A stretch of 64,000 nt of DNA. It comes from Metellina segmentata (Eukaryota; Arthropoda; Arachnida; Araneae; Tetragnathidae). Below are positions 45,882-55,399 of the stretch, in pieces. Made by a program: the position numbers and the translations under genes. The stretch is taken from NCBI GenBank assembly GCA_947359465.1, contig OX375874.1:95489172-95553171 (forward strand), given 5' to 3'. Numbering within the stretch: the first letter of the stretch is position 1; each line of letters starts with the position of its first letter. The notes under the pieces are model-generated. The model did not search any database, was not told where the DNA came from, and was given only the letters and a program-made list of their open reading frames with translations.

Positions 45882-46722
45882 ACTACACTAGCAGCTGTAG
45901 AGAATTCCTGAATTGAATTCTATCCTCAACGCGAACCTTCGACACTGGACCATTGCAGTCATCACCTGGGAAGAGGGATCCTTTTCGCAACCCGGAAAAT
46001 TGTTGGGTGCTTACCAGGAGCGTTGGAGGAAGCGATCGACGTGACCGGATACCGTGTGATGGAATAGCAGGATCCTGGACCGAGGGGCGTCCACGTCGGA
46101 AGAGTGATCCTGGAGATGCGCTTGGTGTCGACTAGGGCGATGGAAGGAAAATGCTGGTTCGAGCGTTTTGCGATGGAAAAGCTGTGAGGCTGATCTGAGA
46201 TGGTTAACGTCTGATGTCTAACGTTAGTGTACAACCGGAAAGATGTCTGAGGAATGTGCTATTCGCAAGCGAGGAGGGATGGAAGTTCGCCTTCTGCAGT
46301 CAACTCAAACCTTGAAGGGTACTGGGGTAAGTCCCTTCTGAATTGATCCAGTGAGCCATTAAATACACAGGGGGGATTAACACATATATGTATGAGAAGC
46401 AAGATGGGGATGATTGTTATATATGTGCTATGATGTGTATTTATTTTGATGGGGCTATGGATTGTAGAATTTAATGTGTAATGAACATCAGCTAAGGAAT
46501 AGTTTTTAGGAATTACTGTGGGCAAATAAAAGTGTAAGATTATGCAGATGTATTTAATATAATTAGTTACTTATTGAAAGTGTTTGCATATTTAATAGAG
46601 TAACTAGGGGAATTATATGGAACATCAAAGTGCATGTTTGAAAAATCTTTGTGTATTTACTTGAGTAATTATTGAAGCTGGGTGTTATTATTAAAATTGA
46701 TTGTGTTTACACGGGGATCACC
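45882..46722 (+). other. Leader of the LTR element between repeats and Gag
   Basis: About 840 bp without a supported gene. The first half is GC-richer, the second AT-rich. It probably forms the rest of the long 5' leader. Confidence 0.5.
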
Positions 46723-48207
46723 ATGGCATATTTTGAGGGAGCGAGGATAGAGGAGATGATATATGTGGCAATTGAAATGGGGGAAGACGTTCCTTCAAAT
46801 GCGAATAGGTGTCAATTGAAAAGAATAATAGAGGATTCTAAATCATACGATGCAGAATTTGTAGAAGTGTTCGTGACATCTATTGTTAATGATAGGATTT
46901 TAAGAGAGAAAAGAGAAGCTGAAAAGGAGGCGCTAAGGGGTTGGAGAGAAGCCCAATTGGGATGGAGAGAGGCGGTAAGGGATCAGATAAATGCTGAAGG
47001 AGAGTTGGAATGTAGCCGGATAATGGCTCAAATAGAACCGAGAAAGGAATTTGGAGAAGTAGAGGGGCATGTAAAAGTAGCAAGGGCAGAGGCTAGAAGG
47101 TATTTGATATTGGCCGAAAAAAGGTATAAAGCTGCTCAGGAAAAGGCTGAAGAGAGATTGTCCGTTTATGAAATGAAATGGAGGGTGTTAGAAATGCTGG
47201 AGAAAGGTGTAGAAAGAACGGAAGGAGGAACTAGTGAAGATAAGGAAAGGAGCGATCTCTCTCAGGAGGGGAGGAAAGGGCAGGAAAATAGAACTGACCC
47301 TACCCCAACGGATGTGAAGGGGGAATCAGAAACTTCGCAGGACCTGGAACGGGAAAAAGAACTCGTGGGCGAAGAGACGGAGAGAAACGCTCTCGCGGCC
47401 CAGGGGGAGGTGGCTGAAGGTCACAAAAAGACACAAGGCGAGGTAGATGACCCAACGGACTCATTGGGAAGGGAGCAAACGGACATTCCTGGTGAAGTTA
47501 TTACTTCCAAGGAGGGGGAGAGTCACAGATGTAGTCGCGTGAATGGGAAAAGGCGAAGGTCTCGGAAAGGGGGTGAAAACCAGCACTCCTCCGTAACTCC
47601 ACAGTTATGTGAGGGAAAACACCAGAGTGAAATATTGCCCAAGGCGTTCGGTGACAATATGGGAGTTAAGCAGCATGGGCTAGAGAAAGATAGTTTGGGT
47701 CTCGGAGAGAACGGGAAATCGGAGGTAAAGGAGTGCTTGTCTGAAACGCCAAAGTCGCACAGGGAAAAACATAAGGGTGAGATTTTATCCAAGTCGTTCT
47801 TGGACACTGGATTTAAGCGACGCGGAGTAAAGACGGATAGTCGAGAGATCGGTTTGCGGAGGAAGATTCGTCAACGAATAGTTCTCTTGAAGCGCAGTCC
47901 AGAAAGGTTAGGAGGGGCTTCGGAGATTTTGACGGATAATCAGGCGGTGATAGAGAAGACAAGAGGAAGGGTAAATTTACACGGGAGTTCAGTGCGAGCA
48001 GGGGTGGTACGAAAGACCATGAGATACCCTCAATCTAAAATGTGGGGGGTTACTTTTTATTGGGGGAAGAGTAACAAGTTAAATCAATTGATCGGTACCC
48101 AAGAAAGGGGGTGGATTAGGCGATTATCATTCCTGTGGTGGCATTATCGCAAAAAGTTCATTTATCAGTTTTCGATTTTGATTTTAAGGAAATTGATAGG
48201 TTTGTAA
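46723..48207 (+). CDS. Gag-like protein of the LTR element
   Basis: Chosen start ATG at 46723 lies in a near-perfect context (ACCATGG), giving 494 residues; an upstream in-frame ATG at 46672 is weaker. Residues 1-60 (MAYFEGARIEEMIYVAIEMG, then LKRIIEDS and EFVEVFVTSIV) resemble the SAP-like start of Gag in many arthropod Gypsy elements. Residues about 60-165 are Glu/Lys/Arg-rich and helical, likely coiled coil. A hydrophilic low-complexity middle follows. Residues about 292-378 contain an approximate internal duplication (EGKHQSEILPKAF and REKHKGEILSKSF). The C terminus is basic and Trp-containing with a hydrophobic stretch (FIYQFSILIL). No CCHC knuckle or protease motif is seen. Presumed role: capsid-like packaging of the element RNA. 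Confidence 0.75.
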   Translation: MAYFEGARIEEMIYVAIEMGEDVPSNANRCQLKRIIEDSKSYDAEFVEVFVTSIVNDRILREKREAEKEALRGWREAQLGWREAVRDQINAEGELECSRIMAQIEPRKEFGEVEGHVKVARAEARRYLILAEKRYKAAQEKAEERLSVYEMKWRVLEMLEKGVERTEGGTSEDKERSDLSQEGRKGQENRTDPTPTDVKGESETSQDLEREKELVGEETERNALAAQGEVAEGHKKTQGEVDDPTDSLGREQTDIPGEVITSKEGESHRCSRVNGKRRRSRKGGENQHSSVTPQLCEGKHQSEILPKAFGDNMGVKQHGLEKDSLGLGENGKSEVKECLSETPKSHREKHKGEILSKSFLDTGFKRRGVKTDSREIGLRRKIRQRIVLLKRSPERLGGASEILTDNQAVIEKTRGRVNLHGSSVRAGVVRKTMRYPQSKMWGVTFYWGKSNKLNQLIGTQERGWIRRLSFLWWHYRKKFIYQFSILILRKLIGL

Positions 48208-49110
48208 AAGGTGGTCCTTAAGGGCCTGGAGAACAACGAAATAAATGAATGTTGGAAATAGGAATTATGTTGTATATAATTAATTTTTCACTTGTTTAAG
48301 TTACTGTGTTTAGTTATTTGGTCATTTTAATTTTAGTACTTATAAGTGAGATTTCTGTAAATGAGGATCTCGTAGGAGACTGGCAATATTTACCCCTTGT
48401 GAAATGAATATTGGAGTGCTTACCGCTCATGAAATTATGTTGCCAGGAAGTGTTAATATTTTTTAGTGCTTACCACTGAGGAAATTGAACTGTCGGGAAG
48501 TTGGTTAATTTCAGTAATTTTTCTTTTTTAAATATTGTGTTGTGATGTGCAGTATTTTTACTCTCACTTGTAGTTATTTTTGTGTACTGCATTCATATTG
48601 GTTTTGAAGTAATAAGTAATTTGGTAAGAGTGGTTATGTTGATTGTAGATTTTTTGTATATATTCCTTTCCCCTAGTTTTATTTTGTGTAGAGATTAGTG
48701 TCGATAATTAGATCATAACCTAGTTTGTAAACTCATGCATGAGAGTATTGTTGAGGCATGTTTGCCAACTAGGGACACAAACAATCTTACACAGACTCCA
48801 ATTTGGCTCGTTGGTGACAACGATTTGAAGGGCACCGGTGTACCTGCTACCTTTGTGGAGAGGTGTGAGGTTATCCTGCCAACACAAGGAGGAACTGCTG
48901 TTGGGGGGAATGGGACTTCCTCTAGTGAGGTTGGCGGGGGTGTCAGTAAAGGTCACCCGGGTCAGGAGAACAGGGGAGAGTGGAAATAAAGAATTCGGCC
49001 CACGGAGACAACGGACGATGAGGGACTCTGCTGCTGTTGTCTGCTATGTTTTGTAAATATGTTTTATATGTCTTGCGTCTTATGAAATAGGCCTTAGGGC
49101 CTATTTCACG
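48208..49110 (+). other. 3' internal region of the LTR element
   Basis: No pol gene. A small open frame of 84 codons (48735-48989, MHESIVEACLPTRDTNNLTQ start) has no recognisable domain. Near the end, a perfect hairpin GAAATAGGCC-TTAG-GGCCTATTTC occupies 49084-49107. Confidence 0.5.
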
Positions 49111-49111
49111 C

Positions 49112-49126
49112 TTAAGGAGGGAGGAA
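49112..49126 (+). other. Polypurine tract of the LTR element
   Basis: The sequence TTAAGGAGGGAGGAA abuts the 3' LTR and is almost all purine, as required for plus-strand priming. Confidence 0.8.
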
Positions 49127-49500
49127 TGTTACGATTTTCGGACGGGTGTCATGGACACATATAAGAACGGTCGTTCTTGTGGCTCCTGTTATATTCCTCT
49201 CTCAGTAAGCATTACTCCTTCCCCTTACGGAGTGTTCGGTGGTTGGCCCCGACCCCGGGGGATGAAAAGAAGGGGGTGAAAACCAGAGGGTCGTTCGCGA
49301 AGAGACGGTGGAACTAGCGGTCTTGGAGTAGACGTGTTTTTTTTAAGCACCGGACGGTGCGGTGTACATATCGTAAACTTCATTTAATGTTATACAAATA
49401 AAACGTGTATGTCCAAATTTGGTGAGCAGTGTCCCTCTGTTCTTAGCCACAACTACACATATTGTCTTGCAAAGTAGACATCGCTCGGGCCGCTCTGACA
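49127..49500 (+). repeat. 3' LTR
   Basis: 374 bp and almost identical to the 5' LTR. The differences are C/T at the ACGATCTTC site, C/T at the ATTACCCC site, and one T fewer in the T run. Confidence 0.93.
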
Positions 49501-49596
49501 CACCTGTTTGCCAAATCTCATTATTGTAAATGCCATAAATTCGTCAGGGCACTGGATAGGAACACAGACAAACGCTTCCTTTTATAATAGTACAGA
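49501..49596 (-). mobile_element. Helitron-like copy 2, 5' end
   Basis: Contains GCCAAATCTCATTATTGTAA and ends, in element orientation, with A|TCTGTACTATTATAAAAGG. Together with 34958-35530 and 44950-44976 it reconstitutes one copy of about 690 bp. Confidence 0.65.
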
Positions 49597-50358
49597 TAAA
49601 TTCATTTTACACATAACAAAAAAATTTAGTACTTGATGGTTATTTAAAGGAAAAGTGAATGACACCCAGGGCTGGGCAGAGGAATATGCGACAGATGCGG
49701 CAGCATCGGGGGACAAATTGGGGGGGGGGGGCGCCGGCCATAGCCGTATGAAGGGCTTGGCGGGGCCCTTAATAGAGGGCGTCGTGTGGAATTCATTAAG
49801 AAAACAGTCAACTACCCAACTTGACTTGTTTAAATGTAAACTGAAATGCCAGAAAAACTGGTTCAGGCGAGCGTATGCAAATAACGGAGAGATGTAGCCA
49901 ATCAATGTAAGTCGATGCGGTCAGCAGCGCTTATGTAAGACAACAAGCAGCTAGGGTAGCTGTTAGATCGGTATCTGCTGTTACAATGACAGGTTATCAC
50001 GATTTAAGTGACTTTGAATGTGGCTTAGTAGTCGGTGCTCGTAAGATGGGGCACAGGATTTCCGAGATAAAGATGAAATTTGAATTTTCGCGCACGACTA
50101 TTGCAAGAGTCAACCTTGAATATAAAAAATCCGGAAAACATCAAACCTCCGACAGATGTGTTGGCGGAAAAAGGCCCTGATGGAACGGGACCATCGATGA
50201 CTCAACAAAATCGTTTCACGAGATAGGCGAGCAACACCGCCTCAAATTGTAACAGATTTCAATATTGTGGCATCAACAAGTGTCAGCATGAGGACTGTGC
50301 AACGGTCCCTCCATGATATGGGTATTCGGAGCCGAAGATCCAGTTGAGTACCCTAGAT

Positions 50359-51461
50359 CAGTGGTCCCCAACCTTTTTATCGCTGCGGACCGGATCAACG
50401 TTTGATAATTTTAACGCGGCCCGCTGAGGTGTGGGGGGGGGACGTTGATTGTTTATATTTTTAATAGTTTTGATTTAATAATTTTAATTTAATTGTATTT
50501 AAACATGCCTTCAAAATAAAATACAATTGCACCAAAAAATGAAAGAAAAGTGATGAAACATTTTAACTCACTAGAACGCTAAATCAATGAGAACCCTGAG
50601 CTTGTTTCTTTGCAACGAGATGGTTTCATCGAGGGGGGGGGGGTAATAGGAGACAATGACACCCGAAGTGTGTTGCTTAGATCCAGTTTATTCCGTTGTT
50701 TTGTTTTGGTTGCTTTCACAAAAAAAAAAACCAGGTTCACACAGATAGGTTGTCGGAAATGGCAATAGGGATTTAAGTGCTGTGATGGCAATCTCAGGGT
50801 ATTTCGCCATGACTTCAATCCAGAACACCGGCAGAGTTCTTGTCTCGAACGTAATTTTAAGGCCGCCTTCATTTGCAATCTCCAGCAGTTGATCGTCTTC
50901 TTGCACAGACATGCTAGATTCGCCTGATTTGTTGACAAATGGGTCGCGGATCCATATCTTATTGATTCGTGGGTCTTTTGTGGTTGGGAAGTAGCGCTCG
51001 AACTCTTTTAAAAGCAAAGACAGGTGATCGTACACCAACTGGGAGAATGAATGTTTAGGCTCAGTCTCGCCTAAAATCCCCACTAATGTCTGAAACATGT
51101 CAAAAATGCCTCTGTTCACGCGCCGTCCCCACAACTTCAGTTTGGCTTTAAATGCAGCTACTTTGTCTGCCAACTTGAAAACAGTTGTCACATTTGTCAA
51201 AATTGGAAAAAAGAGACATACAAAATTCAGAAATAATAATTGAGGCTCTAGTAACAGAACACATTTCAAGTTCTGATTTACCGCCTCCTAATTTGAGTGG
51301 ACATTTCATAGATAAGAACCGCACAAACCCGAGAGAAATACACCACAGTAAATAAAATGGAAATAATTTAATGTTCCTTGGGCGGCCCGGTACCATTCTA
51401 TCCACGGACCGGAACCATTCTATCCACGGACCGGTACCGGCCCGGGGGTTGGGGACCACTG
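50359..51461 (-). mobile_element. hAT element, internally deleted, with 8-bp target duplication
   Basis: The termini CAGTGGTCCCCAACC and GGTTGGGGACCACTG are perfect inverted repeats. CCCTAGAT lies on both sides (50351-50358 and 51462-51469), a perfect 8-bp duplication. At 1103 bp it is much shorter than an autonomous hAT and holds only the C-terminal part of a transposase on the minus strand. Confidence 0.93.
50580..51269 (-). pseudogene. hAT transposase C-terminal part (ZBED/FAM200-like)
   Basis: Minus-strand translation gives KVAAFKAKLKLWGRRV, then QLVYDHLSLLLKEFERYFP and LLPFPTTYLCEPGF, followed after a frameshift by TKTKQRNKLDLSNTLRVSLS. These blocks match the C-terminal dimerisation region of hAT transposases related to vertebrate ZBED5/FAM200-type proteins, from general knowledge. 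The BED finger and catalytic N-terminal half are missing, and the frame shifts in an A-rich run near 50720. Confidence 0.8.
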
Positions 51462-52199
51462 CCCTAGATGACTGTTTGGCACAAACCTATGCGCCTCGTC
51501 TGGACTCGCCAGCACCGCCATTGGACTGTTGAAGACTGAAAAAACGTTGCCTGGTCTAACGAATCTCGTTTCTAGTTGTATCGGGTCGATGGCCGTGTAC
51601 GTATGGAGAAAACCCCATGAAGTCATGGACCCGCATGCCAACAGAGGATTGTTTAAGATGGTGGGGGTCTGTGATGGTATGGGGCGTGTGTGGTTGGCAT
51701 TATTTGGGATCCCTGGTAGGTGTAGAGACGACATTGACAGATGACCGGTACGGCAACATTCTTTCCGATGACTTACACCCATTTATGTCATGTGTGCATT
51801 TCGACGAGCTTGGGCAATTCCAGCAAGACAAAGCGACACCACACACGTCGAAAGTTGCTACCAAATGGCTCCAGGAACACTCTTCTGAGTTCAAAGTCCT
51901 CCGTTGCCCGTCAATAAAATCCCCCGACATGAACATTATTTTATTGCATTACCTACATTGCATATCTGGGATACCTCACAGCAGGCTGTACAACACATAC
52001 CTCTAGCACCTCGCGCCCCTTCGCAATTGTGGATTGCCCTGCAATATTCATGGCATGCTTTGCTTCGAGGATACTTTCATACATTAGTGTAGTTCATACC
52101 ACGTCGTGCTGCGGCAGTTTTTGCGTGCTCGGGTGGACCTACATGATATTAGGTGGGTGGATACCAGTTTTTCTGGCACTTCAGTTGATAAGCAAATAG

Positions 52200-52813
52200 T
52201 GTCTAAAAGATCCATATCCGAATATAGAAATTGCTAAAGAGATTGTGACGTCACGACAACCTTCCCGTTCGATAAATCAACTGATTCCATTTCCTGCGCT
52301 CATACGATTTCAGTGAACGAAAGAAAAAAAAATTTTGATTGGGATTGTTTAGTTCTTGTTTGTAAAATCGGGATCGTTAAAGATAGATTAAAAATTTCAA
52401 CGGATTTGAAATTTGCGGACAAATTTTACACCAGATAGATACTTTATAAGTATACATTTGATTTTCTTTAAATAAATTATTTTTCAATTAAATATTTAAT
52501 TTTCGCAAGAGATTGTGACGCCACGCCGATAGGATCTCTTCGCAATTCGAATTTGGCAGAATTTAACTATGAGCGTTGCCCGTGATGGCTGTTATCCAAT
52601 AGGCTACGAATTCCCATTTGGTTTGCGAAGCAAACCAACACTACGTGGAACGCTGTTATGGCTGTTATCCAAAAGGCCACGGAATACTATCCAATAGGCT
52701 ATGGGAATTCGTTTTATTATAGAGATTTGTTTTTTTTCCCCTTCCTTGAACCAATGTTTTCGACCTTTTTAGAATTGTCACGGGCAACGTCGTGCTGGCC
52801 ATGTAGTGGCTAG
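52200..52813 (+). mobile_element. Helitron-like copy 5, plus orientation, composite
   Basis: Family blocks occur in the opposite orientation to copies 1-3: AAATTTTACACCAGAT, then ACGAATTCCCATTTGG. The 3' end CTAG is followed by T at 52810-52814, after CGTGCTGGCCATGTAGTGG. A terminal-like ATTATAGAGA at about 52716-52725 lies within it, so two copies may overlap here. Confidence 0.5.
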
Positions 52814-53153
52814 TAACTTATACGGAACGGTGCGGATCCTTCCATTTCGGAGTACCTTACTGAAAAAATCAGAATACCTCGATATAAAAAATATAAAAAT
52901 GTACAATTATTTAAAGATACATATAAGAAAGAGAAGTTAAAGATAGTCACATTAAGCACTCGACAAATAGGATAGAATTTAATGCTGTGCCGTATGTGAT
53001 GTTTTACCCAGGACTCAAGGTTTATATAAATGAAGTACAGAAAGATCTTGTTCGGACCTTAGTTCGAGATGTAGTCTAAGGAAACATGTGAACACTTCCT
53101 TGCTTTGTTATGTGCTGTTTTTTTCCTTCTGAATTGAAATATTTTGTTGTGTA
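52814..53153. other. Spacer between Helitron-like copies
   Basis: About 340 bp of sequence with no gene or repeat that I recognise. Confidence 0.35.
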
Positions 53154-53330
53154 CTAGCCACTGTGTGGCCAGCATGGCGTTGCCCGTGACAGTTCGTTTA
53201 GTGGGGTCAGGGGGTACCACTGCCCGCTAACCCCTCGTGATTGCTACGAATCCCCATCCAACACCACGGGCAGTGCAGATCCAATCGCCACTGCTCGCTA
53301 GCACTTATCAACCCCGGTAATTGCTTACGC
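53154..53330 (-). mobile_element. Helitron-like copy 6, 3' end only
   Basis: Starts at CTAG (53154) with the terminal hairpin GCCAC-TGT-GTGGC, followed by GGCGTTGCCCGTGACAG. The rest fades into unrelated sequence. Confidence 0.5.
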
Positions 53331-53829
53331 ATTACAAAAAGCCCTTTTATTTTCAAATATTTAGATCTCTACAGGAGAATCTCTAGACATAGAGAGGTGT
53401 CAACACCATCAAATAGTAGTGGATATCAAAATTTTCAGAATTTTTAGCAGTTTACATGAATCTATACACAAAAGATAGACATTTTCTAATGGGTAGTCCT
53501 CGTTACCCTTTATGTGTGTTTCTTATTTTATTTTATAGTAGATTCTGACTTTATACCAGATTCTCCTTTTGTTTTTGCTTTGATATTTCAAATTACATGA
53601 CAACAGTTAAAAATATAGTATACATAAAAACAACATCTATTTTGCGTGGTAGTCAAGTCTAATTTCAATAATACAGATGTTAAAATAGAGTTCAACAAGA
53701 AGATCATGATGTTTCACTGGTAGATTCGTCAGATAGCCATTAAAGGAGTCTAAAAAGTTCAGTTTTAGGAACACTTGACAGGAACGAAGATCTGGAACAC
53801 GTTGTATAAATCATATGTATTAGCAATCC

Positions 53830-54500
53830 TCCTCTGACCGAGGGTTACCGAGGCCAACCTCAGCAGGAGGAGTGGGTTGTAGTGGTTCATCCGGCTCTAT
53901 CTGAGTTGGGATGAGGTTGGTCGAGTGTCATTAGCCGAGTCCCAAGCCCCCAAGCTACCGACAATGAACGGAACCACTGTACAGGTCTTAAAAACGGAGT
54001 CGTATGCGGCTCTGGCGACTTAATATTTTTCCAGTTTTCTCGCTCTTGCGTCCGCGAAGGCATTGTCCACTATGAATACCTCATTCACCTTTTTAACAGT
54101 CAGGTCCGGTCGCAGTCGCCTCGCCTGTGTTGGAATAAGATCTTTGATATCAGTAGTGTTGGACAGAGCTTTGTCGCGAACGACACAATGTCATATTTGT
54201 GTGAACGAGCACATGTTTATTACTTGTTTTGCAATGACACTGTGTCGCTCAAGGACGAGAGGAGAGGAATGACCACGGCAGAGATTTAGTATGTGCGAGA
54301 GTGTCTCTAGAGGATAATAGCATCTCCTGTAACTTTTATCTGCCGATGCACGACCCTTCGCTGCTCTGGTTCTCAATAAATTGAGGCGAGCTGGATGTTC
54401 AAACCTCCAATCCTTGAATTTTGTATTGAGGCCGGTGGCCACCATATAAGAACTGGTACGGCTCCTTGATATTACTTTTTGAGAGCCTTGCCCTGATCTA
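53830..54500 (-). pseudogene. R2-like LINE, 3' end (endonuclease region) relic
   Basis: Minus-strand translation contains YPLETLSHILNLCRGHS with flanking RLNLLRTRAAKGR, the CCHC-like tail region of R2-type LINEs. Further on come RPDLTVKKVNEVFIVDNAF and VPFIVGSLGAWG, which fit the restriction-like endonuclease PD-D block and the PFIVGSLG motif of R2. In-frame stops are present and the reverse transcriptase is absent. R2 normally targets 28S rDNA; no rDNA is nearby. Confidence 0.6.
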
Positions 54501-54540
54501 CCAAGTAGAGGAGTCTTTCGTCCCTCTGAGATCTCATATA

Positions 54541-54570
54541 ATTGCGAAGGGAGGAAAATTCGGATTACCT
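54541..54570 (-). mobile_element. Helitron-like copy 7, left piece
   Basis: AAAATTCGGATTACCT corresponds to the AATTCGGACTACCT block of copy 3. The copy is interrupted by the palindrome and continues at 55244. Confidence 0.4.
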
Positions 54571-55243
54571 GTTAGGGTAGGCCGAAAAAAAGTTTTTTGT
54601 TTTGCTATCGCATTCTAATAGTGAGGAAAAGTTGGCTCATGCAGTAAAACTAATGTGTAAAAAATTTCATCCCGATTTATTGATATTTTTTACCTTCCAA
54701 AGGGGTTCAACCCTCCAAAAAGATCAAAATTAGGGCGTTTTTTTTTATAAAAAATAAAAATGTTTACAATTATGTTCTAATAGCGCGCAAAGTAAGCTAA
54801 TACATTCAATAAAAACGGTAAAAAAAATGGTTTAGATCAGTACATATCTTCTGCCTCCCTAAGAGGGGCCAAATAGTAGAAAAAACTGAAAAAATGACAT
54901 TTTTGCAAAATATCGACTTTTGCAATTACGGTAAAAACTGGTGATCAGTTTTTTCTGCTATTTGGCCCCGAAGATATGTACTGATCCAAACAATTTTTTA
55001 CCGTTTTTATTGAATGTATTAGCTTACTTTTGCGCACAATTAGAACGTAATTGTAAACAATTTTATTTGTTATAAAAAACGCCCTAATTTGGATCTTTTT
55101 TGGAGGGTCGAACCCTTTGGGGAGGCAAAAGATATCAATAAATCGGGATGAAATTTTTTACACATTAGTTTTACTGCATGAACCAAGTTTTCCCGCACTT
55201 TTAGAATGTGACTGGAAAAAAAACTTTTTTCGGTCCACGCTAC
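54571..55243. repeat. 673-bp foldback palindrome
   Basis: Two arms of about 310 bp are inverted around a short centre near 54892-54946. The left arm starts GTTAGGGTAGGCCGAAAAAA and the right arm ends as its approximate reverse complement. TACCT lies on each side (54566-54570 and 55244-55248), so it is an inserted element with a 5-bp duplication. It has no coding sequence. Confidence 0.8.
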
Positions 55244-55347
55244 TACCTTTGTGCCAAATCTCAGTATTGTAAGTACCACAGATTCGTCAGGATACTCAGG
55301 ATTCGAGACGACACACACACAGCCACTTCTTTTTATAATAGTAGTGA
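55244..55347 (-). mobile_element. Helitron-like copy 7, 5' end
   Basis: GTGCCAAATCTCAGTATTGT and ATTCGTCAGGATA are shared with the family, and the end reads A|TCACTACTATTATAAAAAG in element orientation. Confidence 0.6.
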
Positions 55348-55374
55348 TTTATTATAAAATTAGAAGTATCCAAA

Positions 55375-55398
55375 GGTGTGTGTGTGTGTGGGGGGGGA
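55375..55398. repeat. GT microsatellite with G run
   Basis: Alternating GT followed by a run of G. Confidence 0.9.
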
Positions 55399-55399
55399 A

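Larger units (their letters stand above)
44977..49500 (+). mobile_element. Non-autonomous LTR retrotransposon with only a Gag-like gene
   Basis: Two LTRs (44977-45351 and 49127-49500) start TG and end CA and differ by only two substitutions and one T in a homopolymer. A perfect 5-bp target duplication CACCT flanks the element (44972-44976 and 49501-49505). A primer-binding site and a polypurine tract are both in place. The internal 3.8 kb contains a repeat-rich leader and one 494-codon ORF. I find no protease, reverse transcriptase, RNase H or integrase. It is therefore young and presumably mobilised by proteins of a related full-length Gypsy-like element. Confidence 0.93.
49986..52130 (+). 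pseudogene. Tc1-like transposase, broken and interrupted
   Basis: The start MTGYHDLSDFECGLVVGARK is a typical Tc1 N terminus with a helix-turn-helix (ISEIKMKFEFSRTTIARV). After a stop near 50178 the frame shifts, and it continues to the hAT insertion at 50359. Beyond 51470 it resumes in shifted frames: DDRYGNILSDDLHPFM, then FQQDKATPHTSKVA (second catalytic D) and a degenerate SPDMNII region where SPDxNPIE is expected. Multiple stops mean it is dead. Confidence 0.75.
49838..52186 (+). mobile_element. Tc1/mariner-like element split by a hAT insertion
   Basis: The left end contains AACTGAAATGCCAGAAAAAC and the right end its reverse complement GTTTTTCTGGCACTTCAGTT, one mismatch apart. The transposase relic on the plus strand lies between them. 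Removing the hAT element at 50359-51461 leaves about 1.25 kb, normal for the superfamily. Confidence 0.7.

Noticed and set aside
45194..45891. Long open frames of 134-210 codons on both strands
   Set aside because: They arise from the 49-bp tandem array, whose 147-bp higher-order period keeps several frames open at once. The peptides are pure repeats.
46886..47807. Minus-strand frames within the Gag-like gene
   Set aside because: They are complement shadows of a purine-rich coding strand.
54191..54445. A small host gene
   Set aside because: The peptide matches the tail of an R2-like LINE and neighbouring frames continue the same relic.
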